NCBI GenBank assembly: GCA_036522275.1
Contig: DATDGC010000020.1
Coordinates: forward strand, 1-64,000
Reading direction: 5' to 3'
Length of the DNA stretch: 64,000 nucleotides
Source of the DNA: JAHFRG01 sp036522275
Lineage (GTDB): Bacteria > Pseudomonadota > Gammaproteobacteria > Burkholderiales > JAHFRG01
Shown here: positions 59,039 through 64,000 of the stretch, piece by piece
How the letters are laid out: each line of letters begins with the position of its first letter
Position numbering within the stretch: position 1 is the first letter of the stretch
The notes under the pieces: generated by a model
Databases searched by the model: none
What the model was told of the DNA's origin: nothing
The model's input: only the letters and a program-made list of their open reading frames with translations
Program-made: the position numbers and the translations under genes

Positions 59039-60556
59039 ATGCGGCTATTCCGTCTCCTCAAAATTATCAGCATCAGCCTGCGTTTCGGCCTCGATGAGTT
59101 TTTCCTCGGGCACGAACGCGTGCGTGCACTGCGCGTGCTGCTTAAGTTTTTGTTGTTTTGGCGCATGCTCAGAAAACCCCGTGCCGAACGGCTGCGCCTG
59201 GCGCTGGAAGCGCTGGGGCCGATTTTCGTCAAATTCGGCCAGGTGCTGTCCACGCGACGCGACCTGCTTCCTTCCGACATTGCGGATGAGCTGGCGAAAC
59301 TTCAAGACCAGGTTCCTCCTTTCCCCTCCGCGCAAGCCATTGCCATCCTGGAGAAGGTATACGGCAAACCTTTGGACCTGGTGTTTCGGAAATTCGAGGC
59401 GCAACCTGTAGCAAGTGCATCCGTCGCTCAAGTGCATCTCGGAGTGCTCGATAACGGGACTGAAGTGGCGGTCAAAATCCTGCGCCCCGGCATTGCCGCA
59501 GCGATTGCCAAAGATTTGGCGCTGCTGGATATCGGCGCTACGCTGATTGAAACGCTGTGGGCGGACGGCAAGCGCTTGAAGCCGCACCAAGTGGTTGCGG
59601 AATTCGAGAAGCATCTTTACCACGAATTGGATCTTATGCACGAGGCGGCCAACGCCAGTCAACTGCGGCGCAATTTCGAAAATTCCCCGCTGCTGCAGGT
59701 TCCCGAAGTGTATTGGGACTATTGCTCGACTGAAGTCATGGTAATGCAGCGCATGCATGGCACGCCGATCAGCCAGGTTGCAGCATTGCGCGAGCAGGGC
59801 GTGGATATCCCTAAACTGGCGCGAGCCGGCGTGGAAATTTTCTTCACCCAGGTTTTGCGCGACGGCTTTTTCCACGCCGACATGCATCCGGGCAATATTT
59901 TCGTCACGCCGCAAGGACAATACATCGCTCTCGATTTTGGCATCATGGGGACGCTCGACGTCGTAGATAAGAATTACCTTGCACAGAATTTCCTCGCATT
60001 TTTCCGCCGTGACTACAAGCGGGTTGCCGAGGCGCACATCGAATCGGGCTGGATTCCCAAGGAGACGCGGGTTGATGAATTCGAGGCCGCCATTCGCGCA
60101 GTATGCGAGCCGATTTTCGACAAGCCTCTCAAGGACATTTCCTTCGGCAAGCTGCTGTTGCGGCTGTTCCAGACTGCGCGCCGCTTCAATGTGGAAATCC
60201 AGCCGCAACTCGTCATGCTACAAAAGACACTGCTGAACATTGAGGGGCTTGGGCGCGAGCTCGACCCCAACCTGGACTTATGGAAAACCGCCAAGCCTTT
60301 CCTCGAGCGCTGGATGAGCGAGCAAGTGGGTTGGCGGGGCTTAATCCACCGTATCCGCCAGGAAGCACCCTATTGGAGCACCCTGCTGCCACAACTGCCT
60401 CGCCTTATTTACCGCGTGCTCAGCGAAGACCGCTCGCAGCAACTGCAACAAGAATTGCACCAGCTGCGAACCGAGCACCAGCGCCAAAATGAATGGCTGG
60501 CGCTCATCGCCGCTTTGCTTGCGGCCACGCTGATCTTGCTTATTTTTTCCATTTAA
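59039..60556 (+). CDS. ubiB: Ubiquinone biosynthesis protein UbiB (atypical kinase-like)
   Basis: An ABC1/ADCK family protein: KFGQVLSTRRDLLP (KxGQ), ASASVAQVHLG (Ala-rich loop replacing the Gly loop), FFHADMHPGNI and LDFGIMGTLD are all present. It ends in a membrane helix (WLALIAALLAATLILLIFSI). It is an ATPase needed for coenzyme Q synthesis rather than a protein kinase. The length (505) is normal. Confidence 0.95.
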   Translation: MRLFRLLKIISISLRFGLDEFFLGHERVRALRVLLKFLLFWRMLRKPRAERLRLALEALGPIFVKFGQVLSTRRDLLPSDIADELAKLQDQVPPFPSAQAIAILEKVYGKPLDLVFRKFEAQPVASASVAQVHLGVLDNGTEVAVKILRPGIAAAIAKDLALLDIGATLIETLWADGKRLKPHQVVAEFEKHLYHELDLMHEAANASQLRRNFENSPLLQVPEVYWDYCSTEVMVMQRMHGTPISQVAALREQGVDIPKLARAGVEIFFTQVLRDGFFHADMHPGNIFVTPQGQYIALDFGIMGTLDVVDKNYLAQNFLAFFRRDYKRVAEAHIESGWIPKETRVDEFEAAIRAVCEPIFDKPLKDISFGKLLLRLFQTARRFNVEIQPQLVMLQKTLLNIEGLGRELDPNLDLWKTAKPFLERWMSEQVGWRGLIHRIRQEAPYWSTLLPQLPRLIYRVLSEDRSQQLQQELHQLRTEHQRQNEWLALIAALLAATLILLIFSI

Positions 60557-60672
60557 AGCCGGCTCCGTTGCCGCGCTGGCAGCGGCGTCTTGACCGGGAT
60601 TATCTCCGGTAATTCGGTTCCAATCTTTTCCGCATTTGCTAGAATAAGCGACTTTCAGTAATCGGACAGAGC

Positions 60673-61758
60673 ATGGCGCTTCTGGAAATCCGCAATGTCA
60701 CCCGCCGCTTCGGCGATCTGGTCGCAGTAGATAACGTCAGTATCAATATCGAGGCAGGAGAATTCTTCACTCTGCTCGGCCCTTCGGGTTGCGGCAAAAC
60801 CACGCTGCTGCGGATGATTGCGGGATTCGATTTGCCCGACGACGGGCAGATCCTGCTCGAAGGCAAGGACCTCGCGGGCACGCCGCCGGAGAAACGCCCG
60901 ATTCATACCGTGTTTCAGAGTTACGCGTTGTTTCCGCACATGACGGTTACGGGCAACGTTTCTTTCCCGCTGAAAATGGCGGGCAAAGCCGCCGACGAAA
61001 TCCACGCCAAGGTCAAGGAAGTGCTGGACTTGGTTCATCTCTCGGATAAAGGCGAAAGTTTCCCGCATGAACTGTCCGGAGGCCAGAAGCAGCGTGTGGC
61101 GCTCGCCCGCGGACTGGTTAACCAGCCGCGACTGTTGATGCTCGATGAACCGCTGGGGGCGCTGGATGCCAAGCTGCGCGAGGAAATGCAAATCGAGCTT
61201 ATAACTTTGCAACGCGATGTTGGTATTACGTTCGTGTTTGTAACCCACTCGCAGGCTGAGGCGCTCGCGCTTTCACATCGTATTGCGGTGATGAATGCCG
61301 GCAGGATCGAGCAGATGGACGAGCCTTCCAAAATCTACAGTTTTCCCGCAAACCGTTTTGTCGCCGACTTCATTGGCCGCATCAACATGCTGCAAGCCGA
61401 AGTGCTGGAAGCGGCCTCCGATCATCTGCGCATCCGCATTCCCGGCATGGGTGAAGTGCGGGCGCCCGCCAAAACCGGTGCCGCGCGCGGCCAGAAAGGA
61501 ATGCTGGCGCTGCGCCCCGAGCAGGTGCGTATTGCCGCCAAGATTGATGATGTTGCGCGCGACAATCACTTCCCCGGAAAAGTTCGTGATTTTCTGTATG
61601 TGGGCGACATCACCACTTATATCGTTGACCTTAACAACGGCGCGAAAATTGAAGCGCTGCTGCCTAATTCGGCGCCGGGGCGCGCCAAATTCTTCGAAAT
61701 CGGCGATGCTGTCGAGGTCGCCTGGCGCCAGGATGCGGGATTATTCCTAAGTGAATAA
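60673..61758 (+). CDS. potA: Polyamine ABC transporter ATPase (PotA/PotG-like)
   Basis: A 361-residue importer ATPase: Walker A GPSGCGKTTLLRM, signature LSGGQKQRVALARGL, Walker B LLMLDEPLGALD, switch VTHSQAEALALSHR and a C-terminal TOBE domain with the GDAVEVAWRQDAGLFL end. First gene of a polyamine (spermidine/putrescine) uptake operon; the second gene is separated from it by an inserted repeat element. Confidence 0.92.
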   Translation: MALLEIRNVTRRFGDLVAVDNVSINIEAGEFFTLLGPSGCGKTTLLRMIAGFDLPDDGQILLEGKDLAGTPPEKRPIHTVFQSYALFPHMTVTGNVSFPLKMAGKAADEIHAKVKEVLDLVHLSDKGESFPHELSGGQKQRVALARGLVNQPRLLMLDEPLGALDAKLREEMQIELITLQRDVGITFVFVTHSQAEALALSHRIAVMNAGRIEQMDEPSKIYSFPANRFVADFIGRINMLQAEVLEAASDHLRIRIPGMGEVRAPAKTGAARGQKGMLALRPEQVRIAAKIDDVARDNHFPGKVRDFLYVGDITTYIVDLNNGAKIEALLPNSAPGRAKFFEIGDAVEVAWRQDAGLFLSE

Positions 61759-61759
61759 A

Positions 61760-62028
61760 AGAGCTCATCTCGGGAATATCCACGTGATGCGTTGCGGTCC
61801 AGAAAGCGATGACTGCAAGGCGCGAGGAGGCCGCATAGTACTCCTATGCAACGACGAGCAACACCGCAGGCGCGCTTTTCTGGCCGCAACCCTATGGGAC
61901 GGGGCGATTTTGGGCCACTTCGGCGTTGCTCGCCGCTTATTTGGAATGGCCAAACTGCGCGCCTCGCGCCTAGAACTGTCACCAAAATCGCCGCCGTCGC
62001 ACGCGCGGCTGTTCCCGAGATGAGCTCT
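61760..62028. mobile_element. 269-bp inverted-repeat element inside the polyamine operon
   Basis: Perfect 17-bp terminal inverted repeats, 61760-61776 and 62012-62028 (agagctcatctcgggaa and its complement), enclose a sequence with further internal inverted repeats (ccagaaagcg and cgcttttctgg; gacggggcgattttggg and a near complement). No ORF of its own is credible. The right repeat contains the ATG of the downstream permease at 62020. The element lies between potA and potB, which are usually adjacent. Confidence 0.75.
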
Positions 62029-62916
62029 CTAAACTCCGCCCGCGTCACCAAATGGCTCGTCAGCGGGCCGCCGTTTCTTTACCTGACGCTGTTTTTTCTG
62101 CTGCCCAGCCTCATCATGGTGGTGGCCTCTTTCCGCTATCCCGGAGACTATGGCGGTCTCGCGCCGATCTTCGGAATCGAACCAGGCAAGGAAGCCGGGC
62201 TCACGCTGGAGACTTACCGGTTTTTTTTCAGCGATTTCATCTACACCCAGGTTTTCATCAAGTCTTTCGGCGTCGCGCTCGCCACCACGCTGGTTTGCCT
62301 GCTGATGGCGTATCCGCTGGCGTTGCTGATTGCTCACAGCCCGAAGAAGCACCGTGACTTCATGGTGCTGCTGGTGATTCTCCCTTTCGCCAGCAATTTC
62401 CTGATCCGGGTTTACGCCTGGATGATTATTCTCGGCCCGCAGTCGGCTTTCAGCCTCGCGGTCAATCACGCACTCGGCTGGTTCGGTATCGCGCCGGTGC
62501 CTTTGCTGTTCTCTTCGTTCGCGGTGCTGGTGGGCATGGTGTATGTGCACCTGCCGTTCATGGTGCTGCCGCTTTACACTAATCTGGAAAAGCATGACCC
62601 GGTATTGCTTGACGCTGCGCAAGACCTGGGCGCGAACGCGTGGGATCGATTTTGGAAAGTCACCTGGCCGTTGTCGCTCCCCGGCGTGTATTCCGGCGCG
62701 GCGCTGGTATTCATCCCGGTGCTCGGCATGTTCGCCATTCCCGACATCCTCGGCGGCACCGGCGACATTCTCATCGGCAACCTGATTAAAGACCAGTTCC
62801 TCGGCACGCGCGACTGGCCGTTCGGCAGCACGCTTTCCATTATGCTCACCATCGCCGTGCTCTCGCTTGCGGGCATCACCGCCGTCATTAGCCGTCAAGG
62901 CGTTAGAAATGCGTAG
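62020..62916 (+). CDS. potB: Polyamine ABC transporter permease (PotB/PotH-like)
   Basis: Binding-protein-dependent permease with about six helices and an EAA loop (LLDAAQDLGANAWDRFWKVTWPLSLPGV). Begins FLYLTLFFLLPSLIMVVASFRYPGDYGG near residue 20, typical for the PotB/PotH branch. The frame is open upstream through the inserted element to 61846, but the family-like N-terminus starts at ATG 62020, which lies in the element's right terminal repeat. The 3' end overlaps potC by 8 bp. Confidence 0.9.
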   Translation: MSSLNSARVTKWLVSGPPFLYLTLFFLLPSLIMVVASFRYPGDYGGLAPIFGIEPGKEAGLTLETYRFFFSDFIYTQVFIKSFGVALATTLVCLLMAYPLALLIAHSPKKHRDFMVLLVILPFASNFLIRVYAWMIILGPQSAFSLAVNHALGWFGIAPVPLLFSSFAVLVGMVYVHLPFMVLPLYTNLEKHDPVLLDAAQDLGANAWDRFWKVTWPLSLPGVYSGAALVFIPVLGMFAIPDILGGTGDILIGNLIKDQFLGTRDWPFGSTLSIMLTIAVLSLAGITAVISRQGVRNA

Positions 62917-63688
62917 AAGCTCCTGGCTGTGGTCGATTTCGGCGCTGGTGTACGCGTTTCTTTACGTGCCACTTATCATCGTCGTGTTGTATTCGTTTAA
63001 CGACTCGCGGCTCAACGCCGAATGGGTGGGCTTCACCTTCAACTGGTACCATGTGCTGTTTAACGATGAACAGATGATTCACGCAGCGGTTAATTCGCTC
63101 ACCATCGCCGTTGTTTCCAGCCTCGTTGCCACCGCTTTGGGTACCATGGCGGGCATCGCTATTCACCGCTATAAGCCGAAACTACTTCCGTTCATGGTGA
63201 TCACGCCGGTGGCGATGCCGGAAATCCTGTTGGGTGTTTCCCTGCTCCTGTTTTTCATTCAGGTGATGAACCTCACGCTCGGAATGCTCTCAATCATCAT
63301 CGCCCACATTACGTTCTGTATCGGCTTTGTCGCCATCGTGGTGCGCGCGCGGCTGGCAGGAATGGATGAGAGCATTTTTGAAGCGGCGCGCGATCTCGGC
63401 GCCACGCCGTGGCAAACGTTCAGGTTGGTCACCTTCCCGCTGATTATGCCCGGGGTAATCGCCGGAGCGCTGATGTCGTTCACCCTTTCGATTGATGATT
63501 TCGTGATTACCTTCTTCACCGTGGGTGTGGGCGTTTCTACGCTGCCGCTGCAGATTTACTCGATGATCAAGATTGCAGTCACGCCTGAAGTGAACGCCGT
63601 CTCCACCCTGCTCATGCTGCTCACCCTCACCACCATCATCGTCGCATCCAAATTCGCGCCTGATGTGCTGCGTGGAGCCGTAAAATGA
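62909..63688 (+). CDS. potC: Polyamine ABC transporter permease (PotC/PotI-like)
   Basis: The second permease: MRRSSWLWSISALVYAFLYVPLIIVVLYSFNDS and EAA loop FEAARDLGATPWQTFRLVTFPLIMPGV. ATG 62909 gives the usual N-terminus, overlapping potB by 8 bp. The stop overlaps the binding-protein ATG (AATGA). The family length of about 260 residues fits. Confidence 0.92.
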   Translation: MRRSSWLWSISALVYAFLYVPLIIVVLYSFNDSRLNAEWVGFTFNWYHVLFNDEQMIHAAVNSLTIAVVSSLVATALGTMAGIAIHRYKPKLLPFMVITPVAMPEILLGVSLLLFFIQVMNLTLGMLSIIIAHITFCIGFVAIVVRARLAGMDESIFEAARDLGATPWQTFRLVTFPLIMPGVIAGALMSFTLSIDDFVITFFTVGVGVSTLPLQIYSMIKIAVTPEVNAVSTLLMLLTLTTIIVASKFAPDVLRGAVK

Positions 63689-64000
63689 AAGCCGGGCTGC
63701 TCCTCGTGCTTCTACTGGCGAGCGGCAACGCGCTCGCTGCGGACGAGTTGCATCTCTATAACTGGAACAACTACATCTCGGAAGGCACGGTCGAGCGCTT
63801 TGAGAAATTCTGCAACTGCAAACTGGTACAGGACTATTACGGCGACAACGAGGAAATGCTGGCCAAGCTCGCTGCCGGCGCGACTGGCTACGACCTTCTC
63901 GTGCCGACACAAAATGCGGTGGATTCACTCATCAAGCAAAACGCACTCAAGCCCCTCGACAAGTCGCTGTTGCCCAACCTCAAGAACATCAAGCCGGAGT
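63685..64000 (+). CDS. potD: Polyamine-binding periplasmic protein (PotD/PotF-like), partial
   Basis: A signal peptide (KAGLLLVLLLASGNALA) is followed by ELHLYNWNNYISEGTVERFEK and GDNEEMLAKLAAG, the start of the spermidine/putrescine-binding family. 105 codons are present and the window ends inside the gene. It starts within the stop codon of the permease gene, so the operon order is ATPase, two permeases, binding protein. Confidence 0.9.
   Translation, partial: MKAGLLLVLLLASGNALAADELHLYNWNNYISEGTVERFEKFCNCKLVQDYYGDNEEMLAKLAAGATGYDLLVPTQNAVDSLIKQNALKPLDKSLLPNLKNIKPE

Noticed and set aside
61846..62019. N-terminal extension of the PotB permease
   Set aside because: It is coded by the inserted element and is Arg-rich without similarity to PotB; the start at 62020 fits the family.

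Overview
The window reads as chromosomal DNA of a betaproteobacterium. The inference rests on gene neighbourhoods typical of that class (rhodanese-grxC-secB-gpsA; polA followed by a DUF2782 protein, thrB and a BPSS1780-type membrane protein; DUF971-ubiE with ubiJ-ubiB). A proteobacterial phosphoribulokinase hints at Calvin-cycle autotrophy, so a Nitrosomonadales-like chemolithoautotroph is plausible, but no 16S gene or RuBisCO is present to prove it. Coding density is high and no tRNA or rRNA gene was recognised.

Layout. Positions 1-8858 (minus strand) carry part of an MSHA-type (type IV-like) pilus locus: mshE, mshG, an unknown four-helix membrane protein, the pilin mshA, minor pilins mshC, mshD and mshO, mshP with a large inserted domain, then a short exported ORF and the start of a secreted protein built of 17-residue repeats. 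A four-helix-bundle (S23-type) gene sits between mshO and mshP, bracketed by inverted arms of 7-bp repeats. Positions 8940-19700 hold housekeeping genes (trmL, gpsA, secB, grxC, rhodanese, a PglL-like oligosaccharyltransferase, gpmA, envC, ctpA, moeB/thiF, slmA, argB). Positions 19700-26160 hold hsp20, an ECF sigma factor with a 56-residue anti-sigma, a PCuAC copper chaperone, dacC, a D-amino-acid transaminase and ybeD-lipB-lipA. Positions 26231-43333 hold polA, thrB, uvrD, prk, leuS-lptE-holA-proA and a lipoyl-domain lpd. Positions 43338-47454 are an ECF sigma/anti-sigma pair divergent from a block of exported proteins (small protein, Tat metallophosphoesterase, CuA-type cupredoxin, exported methyltransferase). 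Positions 47456-51377 hold a betaine/osmoprotectant-type ABC system, a dienelactone hydrolase and a DUF4197 protein. Positions 51480-60556 are a ubiquinone neighbourhood (HIT, PilZ-like protein, DUF971, ubiE, ubiJ, ubiB) interrupted by a CCAEP-tail radical SAM protein, an ATP-grasp enzyme and a Tim44-like protein. Positions 60673-64000 are a polyamine ABC transporter, cut off in its binding protein.

The most unusual signal is a family of small palindromic elements whose arms are degenerate tandem heptamers. Six were found: around the S23 gene, at the start of lipB, upstream of thrB, upstream of lptE, and in frame inside polA and uvrD. Each uses its own heptamer, yet the two arms of one element match, and only one copy contains a gene (the S23 four-helix-bundle protein). 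This suggests an autonomous element with non-autonomous derivatives. Two longer terminal-inverted-repeat elements (after polA and inside the polyamine operon) and a third related repeat (after proA) are of different kinds.

A second strong signal is a promoter motif, GGGAATA-N16-GGTWATRC, found three times with identical spacing around the ECF sigma gene at 44.1-44.6 kb and its exported-protein block, which defines a likely local regulon.
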